Of a DNA stretch of 43,942 bases, positions 35,401 to 43,135 are shown one piece after another (position 1 is the first letter of the stretch; every line of letters begins with the position of its first letter). The notes beneath the pieces were generated by a model. The model did not search any database. It saw only the letters and a program-made list of their open reading frames with translations, and had not been told where the DNA came from. This DNA is from Peptococcaceae bacterium (GTDB lineage Bacteria > Bacillota > Peptococcia > Peptococcales > Peptococcaceae), in the NCBI GenBank assembly GCA_019420345.1, contig JAHZHI010000033.1, positions 1-43,942 on the forward strand, given 5' to 3'. The translations under genes were made by a program, and so were the position numbers.

Positions 35401-35674
35401 TGGCACCTTTGCGCCGAACGCCGCCATCACCCGCGAACAGCTGGCGGCGATTCTCCGCAACTACGCCGCCTACAAGGGCGAAGATGTCAGCACCAACGCC
35501 GATATTTCCTGGTGCTGGGACGCCTTCATGATCAGTGACTGGGCAGAAGAATCCCTTGCCTGGGCGGTGGGTGAAGGCCTGATCAGCGGCACGACGATGT
35601 TCACCATCGCTCCACGAGACCCAGCAACGCGCGCTCAAGTGGCAGCGATTTTCCAACGGTATCTAGAAAAATAG
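32459..35674 (+). CDS. LRR / FN3 / cysteine-peptidase / SLH surface protein
   Basis: 1071 residues from ATG 32459 (GGAGGAAG upstream); a longer ORF start upstream lies inside the regulator gene. Signal peptide about 1-30. About 80-280: BspA-type leucine-rich repeats (ALTKIGERAFEFC, LPNGLETIGASAFAHTG). About 295-385: fibronectin III-like module (NLTAASSADGVTLAWDVP). About 395-505: Ig-like beta domain. About 515-680: papain-like peptidase with GLCFGMA (Cys551), GTGHAVLAYDY (His646) and DVQDPQ (Asp663/Asp666). About 894-1071: three SLH domains. The peptidase family is an inference from these motifs. Coupled by a 4-base overlap to the HTH regulator. Confidence 0.82.
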   Translation: MKRRTKKGWSLVLLLAFVASMVLPTGAPASDTIYDLTTFRYEVLSDGTARLEALPAPQYQTGTMVIPSKIDGHTVSALSDSLDYTEAVVDLTIPGTIKRVPNVFDRTSNLRTVVLEDGVTELDAGAFESDTSLASVRLSNALTKIGERAFEFCYPLSTVSLPNGLETIGASAFAHTGLTSLTLPNSVNKVGMQAFAFCRSMKTAVLSSGMTEIPMGMFQNATSLTTVTIPASITSIDSTAFSGCSALTTVYYGGSEAQWQALVADHSSSGELNNATVHCGASTPEPPEGDDTEAIVTPVNLTAASSADGVTLAWDVPLEVDTKWVYDGFDILRKSGSGSYATIAHVGRWTQDYVDATAVHGTTYSYAVRGTNGSETGALSKAATVTYDANAHETVGMNGTRIQLDNQGFGSGQYETVDKLWLTTGSNGMWITLVFDEPLSDENVRVTVTGGGQEFEGTNVEVLAQQLMFRLTLTGGKHLEPSTTYTVRVVDSRGNTLAQTTLESADENTQSWGFTNIDSSYNYADLIRYYPATIADKLYSLDKSHGEDGLCFGMALAAALWKQGDMPSFSGGQDLLNLVRWDDTLGSGQWRGVSVQDYIQACNALQFSQPYASQTRANKNDYDGLVRAVKSGQPVVIGTWIDGTGHAVLAYDYEDKGTEFVIDVQDPQCMPHQICKLTLKGTSGHWTGWSYERRELTTSSDGVDDPNRYFSWRSATTSPDDDFDVDGVLMDIGNNIASNVGDDLEHVWESLVGSSAVTPLNGTSMGWVSDGTLTMRSLRDAVEVIDSTMSLTLEGSAARVNLSGGIQSATVSGSGTLTMTVESEDATLIFEGTAKDGVSLIRDGDQLRLSGAENGQVATSGSDGISTSVSVEPGKDYVISLDGGVETPDDGELPFSDVRSSDWFYEPVCYAYDTGIMTGTSATTFAPNLTTTRGMIVAILHRLEGSPSAGSAGFSDVKAGDWYAQAVNWAAANGVVNGMGNGTFAPNAAITREQLAAILRNYAAYKGEDVSTNADISWCWDAFMISDWAEESLAWAVGEGLISGTTMFTIAPRDPATRAQVAAIFQRYLEK

Positions 35675-35707
35675 TGGCAACGACGCGAAGCTAGTCCCGA
35701 AGGGGCG

Positions 35708-35752
35708 CGCGCTCAGGTGGCAGCCATTTTCCAACGTTATCTGGCGCGCTGA
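35708..35752 (+). pseudogene. duplicated SLH tail fragment
   Basis: These 15 codons repeat the end of the preceding gene (35630-35674): RAQVAAIFQRYL followed by AR and TGA, where the gene has EK and TAG. The offset is 78 bases, an exact multiple of three, and all codons between TAG (35672) and this copy are open, so reading through the TAG would end in this second tail. Differences are mostly synonymous. It looks like a recombination remnant or an old terminus of the gene. Confidence 0.75.
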
Positions 35753-35759
35753 GGGCATG

Positions 35760-35799
35760 AAAAAAGACCTGACACAAGGATGATGTGTCAGGTCTTTTG
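35760..35799. terminator. bidirectional terminator
   Basis: AAAAGACCTGACACA and TGTGTCAGGTCTTTT are perfect arms around a seven-base loop. It serves the surface-protein gene and the convergent dapA. Confidence 0.95.
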
Positions 35800-35813
35800 C
35801 TGTGACGAACAAA

Positions 35814-36701
35814 TTATTTCAGCAGGCCGAAGTCGCGCATGGCGTTGGCGAGACGTTCAGCGTTGGCTGGTTCGATTTCGGTCAATGGCAGACGTACACC
35901 GCCGCCGCAGAGGCCCATGAGTTCAACAGCCTTCTTGACTGGGATTGGGTTGACTTCGCAGAAGAGCGCGTTGACAAGGTTCATAGCGTCGAGCTGGATC
36001 TTTGCAGAGCCGGCTACATCGCCGTCGAAGTATTTCTGAACCATGTCGTGGGTTTGCTGTGGTGCGATGTTGGAGAGCACCGAGATGACGCCCTTGCCGC
36101 CGAGGGAAAGGATAGGCACAACCTGGTCGTCGTTGCCGGAGTAGACATCGATGTCGCCATTAGCGATGGCGAAGAGGTGGCCGATCTGGGTGATGTTGCT
36201 GCAGGCTTCCTTGATGGCAACGATGTTTTCAACGTTGCGAGCGAGCCATACAGCGGTTTCTGGTTGGATGTTGCAGCCGGTGCGGCTAGGAACGTTGTAG
36301 AGAATGACAGGGATGGAGATGGATTCAGCGATGGTCTTGAAATGCATCTTCAAACCGTTCTGGGTGGCCTTGTTGTAGTAAGGGGTGACGAGCAGAACAG
36401 CGTCAGCGCCATCGGCTTCAGCCTGCTTGGAGAGCATGATGGCGGTCTGGGTGTCGTTGGAACCGGTACCAGCGATGACAGGTACGCGATGGTTGACATG
36501 GTTGATGGTGTAGGCGATGACCTTGGAATGTTCTTCTTCAGAAAGGGTGGACGATTCGCCAGTGGTGCCGCAGATGATGATGGCGTCGGTGCCATTGTTG
36601 ATCTGGAAGTCGAGGAGACGTTCCAGTGCTGGGTAGTCGACAGCACCATCAGCGGTGAAAGGGGTAACGATTGCGCAGCCTGCGCCAGTAAAGATAGACA
36701 T
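35814..36701 (-). CDS. dapA: 4-hydroxy-tetrahydrodipicolinate synthase DapA
   Basis: 295 residues, the family length. Condenses pyruvate with aspartate semialdehyde in lysine and diaminopimelate synthesis. Visible: CGTTGES (44-50) with the proton-relay Thr, ILYNVPSRTG with Tyr135 and Arg140, and Schiff-base Lys164 in VAIKEA. Start ATG (CAT at 36699-36701) behind GGAGGAAA. Single gene, controlled by the lysine riboswitch upstream on the same strand and ended by the terminator at 35760. Confidence 0.97.
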   Translation of the reverse strand: MSIFTGAGCAIVTPFTADGAVDYPALERLLDFQINNGTDAIIICGTTGESSTLSEEEHSKVIAYTINHVNHRVPVIAGTGSNDTQTAIMLSKQAEADGADAVLLVTPYYNKATQNGLKMHFKTIAESISIPVILYNVPSRTGCNIQPETAVWLARNVENIVAIKEACSNITQIGHLFAIANGDIDVYSGNDDQVVPILSLGGKGVISVLSNIAPQQTHDMVQKYFDGDVAGSAKIQLDAMNLVNALFCEVNPIPVKKAVELMGLCGGGVRLPLTEIEPANAERLANAMRDFGLLK

Positions 36702-36745
36702 ATTTTTTTCCTCCTTAAATGTGTGCGGGGAGAGGTCTGTCTGTG

Positions 36746-36778
36746 AAAAGAAAAAGCGACGATCCTGGGGATACGTCG
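36746..36778 (-). terminator. lysine-riboswitch terminator
   Basis: Read on the reverse strand: GCGACG, ATCC and GGAT, CGTCGC pair (one bulge) and are followed by TTTTTCTTTT. It lies between the aptamer and dapA, and should form when lysine is bound. Confidence 0.85.
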
Positions 36779-36797
36779 CTGGTGATCCAGTTCATAT

Positions 36798-36958
36798 TGA
36801 TAGCTCCCCATCTGCAAAGATGACAGTCATGCACTTGTTCAGTACATGCCCAGCAGAACGCCCTCAGCCTGCGGTCCACTTCGGCGAGCATCCCTTTTAC
36901 CAGCTGTCGGCGTTTGCTGAAAACTCAGGCTGGTGACTGATGAGGCTCGCGACCTCTA
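36798..36958 (-). promoter_or_regulatory. lysine riboswitch (L box) upstream of dapA
   Basis: Read on the reverse strand the L-box landmarks come in order: AGAGGTCGCGAGCC, a long P2 region, AAAAGGGATGCTCGCCGAAG, CTGCTGGG, ATGACTGTCAT and the closing GGAGCTATC. The five-helix junction layout and length fit. Lysine binding would favour the downstream terminator and switch dapA off. Confidence 0.92.
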
Positions 36959-36981
36959 TCTACATATTCTGTATATTTAGT

Positions 36982-37010
36982 ATATTAGGGGATGTATGGC
37001 GGACTGTCAA
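36982..37010 (-). promoter_or_regulatory. promoter of the lysine riboswitch and dapA
   Basis: On the reverse strand consensus TTGACA (37005-37010), 17-base spacer, TAATAT (36982-36987). Confidence 0.85.
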
Positions 37011-37021
37011 GGGGTATTTGC

Positions 37022-37058
37022 CGAATATCCTGTGAATATTTTATATTCGTGGTATAAT
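37022..37058 (+). promoter_or_regulatory. recQ promoter with inverted repeat
   Basis: TGG-TATAAT (37050-37058) is an extended -10 element. CGAATAT (37022-37028) and ATATTCG (37043-37049) form an inverted repeat directly before it, with a further GAATAT at 37034-37039; they may bind a repressor. Not a recognisable LexA box. Confidence 0.5.
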
Positions 37059-37086
37059 GGAGCACGTGAGTAAAAGGAGGAAACGC

Positions 37087-39246
37087 ATGAAACCGCAGCA
37101 AGCATTAAAAAAATATTTTGGCTATGACAGTTTCCGTCCCGGGCAGCTGGAAATCATTGAGGCACTGCTGGCGGGCCGTGATGTGCTGGCCATTCTGCCA
37201 ACAGGCGGGGGCAAATCGATTTGCTACCAGATTCCGGCGATTTGCCGCAAAGGGCTGACGCTGGTGATTTCACCTTTGATTTCGCTGATGAAGGATCAGG
37301 AAGACGGGCTTGTAGAAATGGGCGTGGCGGCACGTTCGGTCAACAGTGCGACGTCGTCGGCGCATTTTGCGGAGACCATGCGCATGGCCCGGGAAGGCAC
37401 GCTGGATTTGCTCTATGTGGCGCCGGAGCGGCTGGAGCTGGAGGGTTTTCGGGAAACGCTGGCGGAGCTGCATGTGACGATGGTGGCGGTGGATGAGGCG
37501 CACTGCGTGAGCCAGTGGGGCCACGATTTTCGTCCGAGCTATATGCGTATTGCCGATCTTTTGGCGGACTTTGCGCAGCGGCCGGTGTTCGCTGCCTTTA
37601 CGGCGACGGCGACACAGCGGGTGCGTGAGGATATCATCACGCAGCTGCGGCTCGAGAATCCGTTCTGTTATGTGGCGAGCTTCGACCGTCCGAATCTCTA
37701 TTTTTCTGTGCAGAAGCCAGCCAACAAAAACAAAGCCCTGCTGAAACTGTTGGACGATGACACGTCGAGCATCATCTACTGTGGCACGCGCAAAAATGTT
37801 GAGAGTGTGTACGGCTTTCTGCGCGACCATCGCCTGCCGGTGACGTATTATCATGCGGGACTGACGCCGGAGGTGCGCACGCAGCATCAGGATGATTTTA
37901 TTTATGACCGCAAGCCGATCATGGTGGCAACGAACGCTTTTGGCATGGGTATCGACAAGCCGGATGTGCGCCATGTGATTCATTACAATATGCCGAAGGA
38001 CCTCGAGAGTTATTATCAGGAGGCGGGCAGAGCCGGGCGCGATGGGGCACCGGCGAGCGCGGTGCTCCTGTTTTCACCGCAGGACATCATGCTGAATGCG
38101 CGCCGGGTACAGGAGAGCAACGCGCCAAATGCCCAGGAAAATCTCCAGGCGATGGTCAGCTATTGCAACACAGGCAACTGCCTGCGGCGGTTCATTCTGC
38201 GCTATTTTGGCGAGGAGCCGAGCTGGAAGGAATGCGGCAATTGTTCGGTGTGCGACGGCACAGTGGCGGTGACGGACTGCACCGTGGAAGCGCAGAAGAT
38301 TCTCTCCTGCATCATTCGCATGGGGCAGAATTTTGGCACCGGTAAGGTGATTGACGTGCTGCGCGGCCATGAAACCGATTTTAACAGCCGTTATCATTTT
38401 GACAAGCTGTCGACGTTTGGCGTCATGAAGGACTACAGCGACCGTGACATTCGCGACATTGTGTCGCTTTTGACAGCGGAAGGATATCTGCGCATTGAGG
38501 GCGAACCTTACACGATCCTCAAGGCCACCGAGCGCAGCAAGCGTTTGCTGCATGGTGAGGAACACATGGCCATCAACAAGCAGCTCAAGGAAGGCGAGCG
38601 CAAGCGTTTGTCGCAGAGCGTGGAAAATATTATTTCCTACGATGAGGCGTTGTTTGGCACTTTGCGCGCACTGCGGCGGCAAATCGCTCAGACGCTGGAT
38701 GTGCCACCGTTCATGGTTCTTTCGGACCGGTCGCTGATTGATATGGCGGCGAAACTGCCGCAGACAGCAGAGGAGATGCACGATGTCAGCGGGGTCGGCG
38801 AGAAAAAATTTGAACGCTACGGCGAACCGTTTCTTCTGGCGGTGCGTCAGTATGTGGCGCAGAACAACGTGGATGTGCAGGCGGCGCGGCGGCGGAATTT
38901 CCGTGATGTGGAGGAACGGCCGGCGTCAAGCGGCATGGGTGCGAAACGCTCGACGCAGCAGCGCACGCTGGAATTGCTGCGGCAGGGGATGCGATTGGAT
39001 GCCATCGCCCGAGAGCGCAAGCTGACTTTGCAGACGATAGAAAACCACGTCTTGGCGCTTTTGCAGAACGGTGAAAAGCTGCCTGTCGAAAAATGGCTCA
39101 GCGACGATGACAGAACGCTGATTTGCCGCACGGCGGCAGCGGCGCAGAGCGACAAGCTGACACCGATCAAGGACGCGCTGCCGGAGCGCATCAGTTATTT
39201 TCAGATTAAATTGGCACTGACCCTGGAAAAGATGGGCCGTGCATAA
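37087..39246 (+). CDS. recQ: ATP-dependent DNA helicase RecQ
   Basis: 719 residues from ATG 37087 (AAAGGAGG at 37076-37083); an in-frame ATG at 37057 overlaps the -10 box and is not used. Helicase core: Walker A TGGGKS, DEAH box VDEAHCVSQWGHDFRPSY, motif VI YQEAGRAGRDG. RQC domain with zinc cysteines (CLRRFILRYF, CGNCSVCDG). HRDC domain near 510-590 (LRALRRQIAQ, DMAAKLPQTAEEM, VGEKKFERYG). The C-terminal 100 residues resemble the HTH_40 module found in Bacillota RecQ. 3'-5' unwinding in repair. Terminator follows. Confidence 0.95.
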   Translation: MKPQQALKKYFGYDSFRPGQLEIIEALLAGRDVLAILPTGGGKSICYQIPAICRKGLTLVISPLISLMKDQEDGLVEMGVAARSVNSATSSAHFAETMRMAREGTLDLLYVAPERLELEGFRETLAELHVTMVAVDEAHCVSQWGHDFRPSYMRIADLLADFAQRPVFAAFTATATQRVREDIITQLRLENPFCYVASFDRPNLYFSVQKPANKNKALLKLLDDDTSSIIYCGTRKNVESVYGFLRDHRLPVTYYHAGLTPEVRTQHQDDFIYDRKPIMVATNAFGMGIDKPDVRHVIHYNMPKDLESYYQEAGRAGRDGAPASAVLLFSPQDIMLNARRVQESNAPNAQENLQAMVSYCNTGNCLRRFILRYFGEEPSWKECGNCSVCDGTVAVTDCTVEAQKILSCIIRMGQNFGTGKVIDVLRGHETDFNSRYHFDKLSTFGVMKDYSDRDIRDIVSLLTAEGYLRIEGEPYTILKATERSKRLLHGEEHMAINKQLKEGERKRLSQSVENIISYDEALFGTLRALRRQIAQTLDVPPFMVLSDRSLIDMAAKLPQTAEEMHDVSGVGEKKFERYGEPFLLAVRQYVAQNNVDVQAARRRNFRDVEERPASSGMGAKRSTQQRTLELLRQGMRLDAIARERKLTLQTIENHVLALLQNGEKLPVEKWLSDDDRTLICRTAAAAQSDKLTPIKDALPERISYFQIKLALTLEKMGRA

Positions 39247-39248
39247 AA

Positions 39249-39290
39249 AAACAGGGCGTAAGACCGAGAGGAGGTCTTACGCCCTGTTTG
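39249..39290. terminator. bidirectional terminator
   Basis: AAACAGGGCGTAAGACC and GGTCTTACGCCCTGTTT, perfect arms, between the convergent recQ and CmpB-type genes. Confidence 0.95.
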
Positions 39291-39301
39291 GCGTTTCTGG
39301 C

Positions 39302-40201
39302 TTATTTGTTGGTATTGCGATGATACCATTTCATAGTAGGGAACGCCTTTTCGAGACGTTTTTCCAAACGAGGACGCTTGGAAAGCAGATCAGCACGTTT
39401 GGCGCGCAGACTGTCGAAGTGTTCCAGTTTTTTCTGCACGCGGGCTGTGGTGGCGCTGTCGAGTTCGCGGCGGCGGGCATCAAAGGCCTGCAAACGCTTT
39501 TCGAAGGCAGCACGGTGTTCCTTGAGCTCGCTGCGGTTCATGGTCTGCCATTCGCTGAACTTGCTTTGTACAGGTTCCAGCCGCTTTTGGGCGCCCAAAG
39601 TGGCATCGGTGATATCGGCACCAATATCGGCGCTGGCTTTGCGCATCTGAGTTTCGATGTCCATGAGCAGAGCGTTCTGGCGCTGTAAATGCATGATGCC
39701 AGAGACGGTGACGACGAGGTCGACCAGGATGAGCACGGTGGCTGCAGAGTCAACAACAATGAGAAGAAGGCTCGGCAAACGGTCGACGACATCGGCGATG
39801 ACCGGATGCACCACTTTGACAAAGAAGGTGCCGCCGGCGCCCCAGGCGAGGGAAAAACGCAGACAAATAAGTCCGGCGATGTTAAACGGTTCGTTGCTGT
39901 AGTCCCACCATTGAGTGTGGAAAAGCTGACGCAATACCCAGCCGACGATAAATTCCAGAATGGTGCAGATCACGACGGCGCCAATAAAGGAAAGGGTCCA
40001 GCTGTTATGGAAGGGTTCCATGAAAACGACGAGCATGAGCATGCCGGCGCCGTAGATTGGACAGACAGGTCCGGCGAGCATGCCGCGGTTGACAAGGTGT
40101 CCGGTTTTGAGGGCGTGGTAGGCGATTTCTACGCCCCAGCCGAGGAACGCATAGATGTAGAAAAATGTGAGCAAATGCAACAAGGGTTCATAAGTACTCA
40201 T
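39302..40201 (-). CDS. CmpB-type putative transporter membrane protein
   Basis: 299 residues from the ATG at 40199-40201 (AAGGATGG upstream). About five hydrophobic segments occupy residues 8-190 (FFYIYAFLGWGVEIAYHAL, LAGPVCPIYGAGML, ILEFIVGWVL), the pattern of PF06541 (ABC_trans_CmpB). The WGVE/PIYG/EF..GW motifs fit. The C-terminal 110 residues form a charged, probably coiled-coil tail (LKEHRAAFEKRLQAFDARRREL). The family function is uncertain; no ATPase gene adjoins. Confidence 0.78.
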   Translation of the reverse strand: MSTYEPLLHLLTFFYIYAFLGWGVEIAYHALKTGHLVNRGMLAGPVCPIYGAGMLMLVVFMEPFHNSWTLSFIGAVVICTILEFIVGWVLRQLFHTQWWDYSNEPFNIAGLICLRFSLAWGAGGTFFVKVVHPVIADVVDRLPSLLLIVVDSAATVLILVDLVVTVSGIMHLQRQNALLMDIETQMRKASADIGADITDATLGAQKRLEPVQSKFSEWQTMNRSELKEHRAAFEKRLQAFDARRRELDSATTARVQKKLEHFDSLRAKRADLLSKRPRLEKRLEKAFPTMKWYHRNTNK

Positions 40202-40291
40202 GGCGACACCATCCTTTTTTTGAATTATTTTTATTATACATCCAAGTAGTAATGCTGGCAAGAATACCAGCCGAAGAATGGCGCAGAAATC

Positions 40292-40320
40292 TTTACAAGC
40301 GCAAACAATAAAATTATAAT
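40292..40320 (+). promoter_or_regulatory. gltX promoter
   Basis: TTTACA (40292-40297), 17-base spacer, consensus TATAAT (40315-40320). Leader of about 55 bases with a CCTGC/GCAGG hairpin, and no T-box. Confidence 0.85.
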
Positions 40321-40382
40321 AGAAATGATTTGCAATTACTGAACAGACCCTGCAACGGCAGGACGATCATAAGGAGGCTATT

Positions 40383-42038
40383 ATGAATTATCAGCAATTG
40401 GCTGATTGGCTGTTTCCGACAGTGGAAACCACCATCGACGAATTAGAACAACGTTTTCCCCATCGTGACCTGGCTGACGGCGCGATGATCACCCGTTTGG
40501 GCCCAAGCCCTACAGGGTTTATCCATATTGGCAATCTCTACGGTGCGATGATTGATGAACGCATGGCGCATCAGAGCGGCGGCAGTTTCCTTCTGCGCAT
40601 TGAAGACACCGACGACAAGCGCAAGGTTGAAGGTGCCGAAGCGCTGATTATCCGTGCCATGGAGTATTTTGGCATTCATTTTGACGAAGGGGTAACCCTT
40701 GATGGCGATAAGGGCGCTTATGGGCCTTATCATCAGAGCGAACGCGTGGACCTTTACCAGGCAGTGGCGAAGAGCCTGGTGGCTCAGGGCAAAGCGTACC
40801 CATCCTTTGCTACGGAAGACGACCTGGCGAAAATCCGCGAAGAACAGGAAGCGCTCAAGGTCAACACTGGCTACTATGGCAAGTGGGCCAGCGACCGCAA
40901 CCTGACCATGGAAGACATTCGCACCAAGCTGGATGCTGGCGAACCTTGGACGCTGCGCCTGAGAGCGACCGGCAATCCGGAAGAAACACGCATCATTGCC
41001 GATGGCATTCGCGGCCATGTGACCATTCATCCAAACGATCAGGATTTTGTCCTGCTCAAGACCAACGGTGTGCCAACCTATCATTTTGCGCATGTGGTGG
41101 ACGACCATTTCATGCGTGTGACCCATGTGGTGCGTGGGGAAGAATGGCTGGCAACTTTGCCGTTCCACATCGAATTGTTTGAAACGCTGGGCTGGGAACA
41201 TCCTGTTTATTGCCATACGGCCCATCTTATGAAAATCGACGAAAACGGTACCCGTCGTAAGCTGTCCAAGCGTAAAGACCCTGAAATGGCGCTTTCTTTC
41301 TATGAAGAAAAAGGGTATTTCCCACAGGCTGTGCGTGAATACATCATGGTGCTTCTGAATTCCGATTATGAAGAATGGCGTTTGGCCAATCCGGAAACGC
41401 CATTGGAAGATTTCCCTGTCCACCTGGACAAAATGGCAACCAGCGGCGCCCTCTTTGATATGGTGAAGCTTGAAGACGTCTGTAAGGAAACCCTGGTGCG
41501 TCTGAGCGAAGAAGAGATCGCTGATTTTGTGATCGCCTGGGCACAGAAATACCATCAGGACATTTATGAGGTCATTGCGCCAGAACGCGACAGTTTTGTG
41601 AAGCTGCTGGCGATCGGCCGCGATGGCAAAAAACCTCGTAAGGACTTGGTGCATGCGGAACAGATTGTGGCCTTTACGAAGTATTTCTTTGATGCCTGGT
41701 TTGTGCAGGAAGATGCACTGCCTGACAACATTCCTGCTGACGAAGCGGTCGCCATTTTAAACGACTACCTGGCTACTTATGATCATCAGGATGATAACGA
41801 AGCTTGGTTCAATAAGATTCGCACCATCACCGAAGAGCGCGGCTATGCAGTGCGTCCGAAGGATTATAAGAAAAATCCTGACGCTTATAAAGGCCATGTC
41901 GGCGATGTCAGCACCGTTGTGCGTCTGGCCATTACTGGTCGCCGCAACGCTCCGGACATCTGGAGCATTCAGCAGGTGCTGGGTGAAGAAAAAACCATTG
42001 CGCGTGTGAAGCTGTATATTGAACAGCTCTCGAAATAA
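40383..42038 (+). CDS. gltX: glutamyl-tRNA synthetase
   Basis: 551 residues, longer than the usual 465-490. Class I catalytic motifs: GPSPTGFIHIGN (HIGH-type, here HIGN, about 40-51) and RRKLSKRKDPE (KMSKS-type, about 292-302). It charges tRNA-Glu, and possibly tRNA-Gln followed by amidation. Insertions and extended loops (such as NTGYYGKWASDRN near 160-172) account for the extra length, as in one clostridial subfamily. AAGGAGG site 6 bases before the ATG. Single gene with own promoter and terminator. Confidence 0.94.
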   Translation: MNYQQLADWLFPTVETTIDELEQRFPHRDLADGAMITRLGPSPTGFIHIGNLYGAMIDERMAHQSGGSFLLRIEDTDDKRKVEGAEALIIRAMEYFGIHFDEGVTLDGDKGAYGPYHQSERVDLYQAVAKSLVAQGKAYPSFATEDDLAKIREEQEALKVNTGYYGKWASDRNLTMEDIRTKLDAGEPWTLRLRATGNPEETRIIADGIRGHVTIHPNDQDFVLLKTNGVPTYHFAHVVDDHFMRVTHVVRGEEWLATLPFHIELFETLGWEHPVYCHTAHLMKIDENGTRRKLSKRKDPEMALSFYEEKGYFPQAVREYIMVLLNSDYEEWRLANPETPLEDFPVHLDKMATSGALFDMVKLEDVCKETLVRLSEEEIADFVIAWAQKYHQDIYEVIAPERDSFVKLLAIGRDGKKPRKDLVHAEQIVAFTKYFFDAWFVQEDALPDNIPADEAVAILNDYLATYDHQDDNEAWFNKIRTITEERGYAVRPKDYKKNPDAYKGHVGDVSTVVRLAITGRRNAPDIWSIQQVLGEEKTIARVKLYIEQLSK

Positions 42039-42047
42039 TCATTCATT

Positions 42048-42079
42048 TGCAGGGGCTTGAAAGAGTCCCTGCATTTTTT
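42048..42079 (+). terminator. gltX terminator
   Basis: TGCAGGG and CCCTGCA arms around an unpaired loop, followed by six T. Confidence 0.92.
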
Positions 42080-42096
42080 GTAAAGAGGAACCTATT

Positions 42097-42867
42097 ATGG
42101 AAAAACACGACATTGAAACGATGGAGGACCAGCGTTACGCGGTGATCGATGCTGTGCGTGGGTTTGCCATCGTTAATATGATCGCTTTTCATGCGGTTTG
42201 GGACCTGGTGTATTTGTATGATGTGGATTGGCGGTGGCTGGATGCGCTGGGCGGCGTGCTGTGGCAGCAGATGATTTGTTGGATGTTCATTCTGGTGTCC
42301 GGTTTTTGTCTGCCGCTTTCACGGCATCCTCTGCAGCACGGTGTGGAGGTATCGCTGGCAGGCTTGGCGGTGACCATGACAACGCTGGTCTTGGAGCCGC
42401 AGATGCTCATTGTTTTTGGCGTGCTGACGCTCTTGGGAGTCTGCATGCTTTTGTGCGGGCTGGCGGCGCCGCTTCTTTCACGCGGGCAGCGGCACCCGCT
42501 TCTGTGGCTGGTCGTGGCGATGGTTTTGTTTGCGCTGCTGTGGCCGATCCGCGATGGCTATGTGGGCGTGGGCAGCTGGCAATTGCTGACCATTCCCGAT
42601 GGCTGGTACGCCAACCTGGTGACAACCTTTTTTGGCTTTCCGGCTCGAGATTTTTATTCGGCAGATTATTTCCCGCTCTTTCCATGGCTGTTTTTGTTTA
42701 TTGTGGGCTATTATCTCTACATTATTGCCGAGCGTCGACATTGGCTGCCACTGCTTGTCAAAAGCCACAGCCGCTTTCTGGAGTGGGCAGGGCGGCACAG
42801 TCTGTTGATTTATCTCTTGCATCAGCCGGTGATTTATGTGCTTTTGCGTCCGCTTTTTCCAAGCTGA
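42097..42867 (+). CDS. DUF1624 acyltransferase-like membrane protein
   Basis: 256 residues, about seven or eight hydrophobic helices. N-terminal signature RYAVIDAVRGFAIVNMIAFHAVWDL (about 13-37) is that of DUF1624 / heparan-alpha-glucosaminide N-acetyltransferase catalytic domain proteins; the central FPLFPWLFLFIVGYYL and final LIYLLHQPVIYV segments also fit. It probably transfers an acyl group to an envelope glycan, but the acceptor is unknown. GAGGAA ribosome site. After its stop comes an AT-rich stretch to 42983 without a gene. Confidence 0.8.
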   Translation: MEKHDIETMEDQRYAVIDAVRGFAIVNMIAFHAVWDLVYLYDVDWRWLDALGGVLWQQMICWMFILVSGFCLPLSRHPLQHGVEVSLAGLAVTMTTLVLEPQMLIVFGVLTLLGVCMLLCGLAAPLLSRGQRHPLLWLVVAMVLFALLWPIRDGYVGVGSWQLLTIPDGWYANLVTTFFGFPARDFYSADYFPLFPWLFLFIVGYYLYIIAERRHWLPLLVKSHSRFLEWAGRHSLLIYLLHQPVIYVLLRPLFPS

Positions 42868-42983
42868 AGACTTTGCGCAAAGGCACGCGTTGTTTTAAAT
42901 TTGGCACATAAAAATACGGCGCATTTGCTTTTGGCAGCAACAAAAAAACTCACTGTTTTTTGTGGATTTTCCCTAAAAAAGCA

Positions 42984-43013
42984 TTGACAAACGACCCCTT
43001 AAATTCATATAAT
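42984..43013 (+). promoter_or_regulatory. strong promoter of rplM-rpsI
   Basis: Consensus TTGACA (42984-42989) and TATAAT (43008-43013), 18-base spacer. Consistent with high expression of ribosomal proteins. Confidence 0.85.
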
Positions 43014-43135
43014 AATCGGGTATGGTCGACACAGTAACAGATCCAGAGCCCCGGATCCATTGTGGATACAACCATCAATTATTTTATTGTACAATTATTC
43101 ATAATGAAGATACCGAGATTAAAGGAGGATGTTAC
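43014..43135 (+). promoter_or_regulatory. rplM leader
   Basis: A leader of about 115 bases with a GATCC/GGATC stem (43040-43058 region) and AT-rich 3' part. rplM leaders with an L13-binding structure are known in Bacillota; I cannot confirm the fold by eye. Confidence 0.3.

Noticed and set aside
36900..37020. Origin of replication signals near the skew change or dapA
   Set aside because: No dnaA, dnaN or DnaA-box cluster was seen.
40321..40382. T-box leader of gltX
   Set aside because: Only about 60 bases from the promoter to the start, no AGGGTGG-type T-box sequence.
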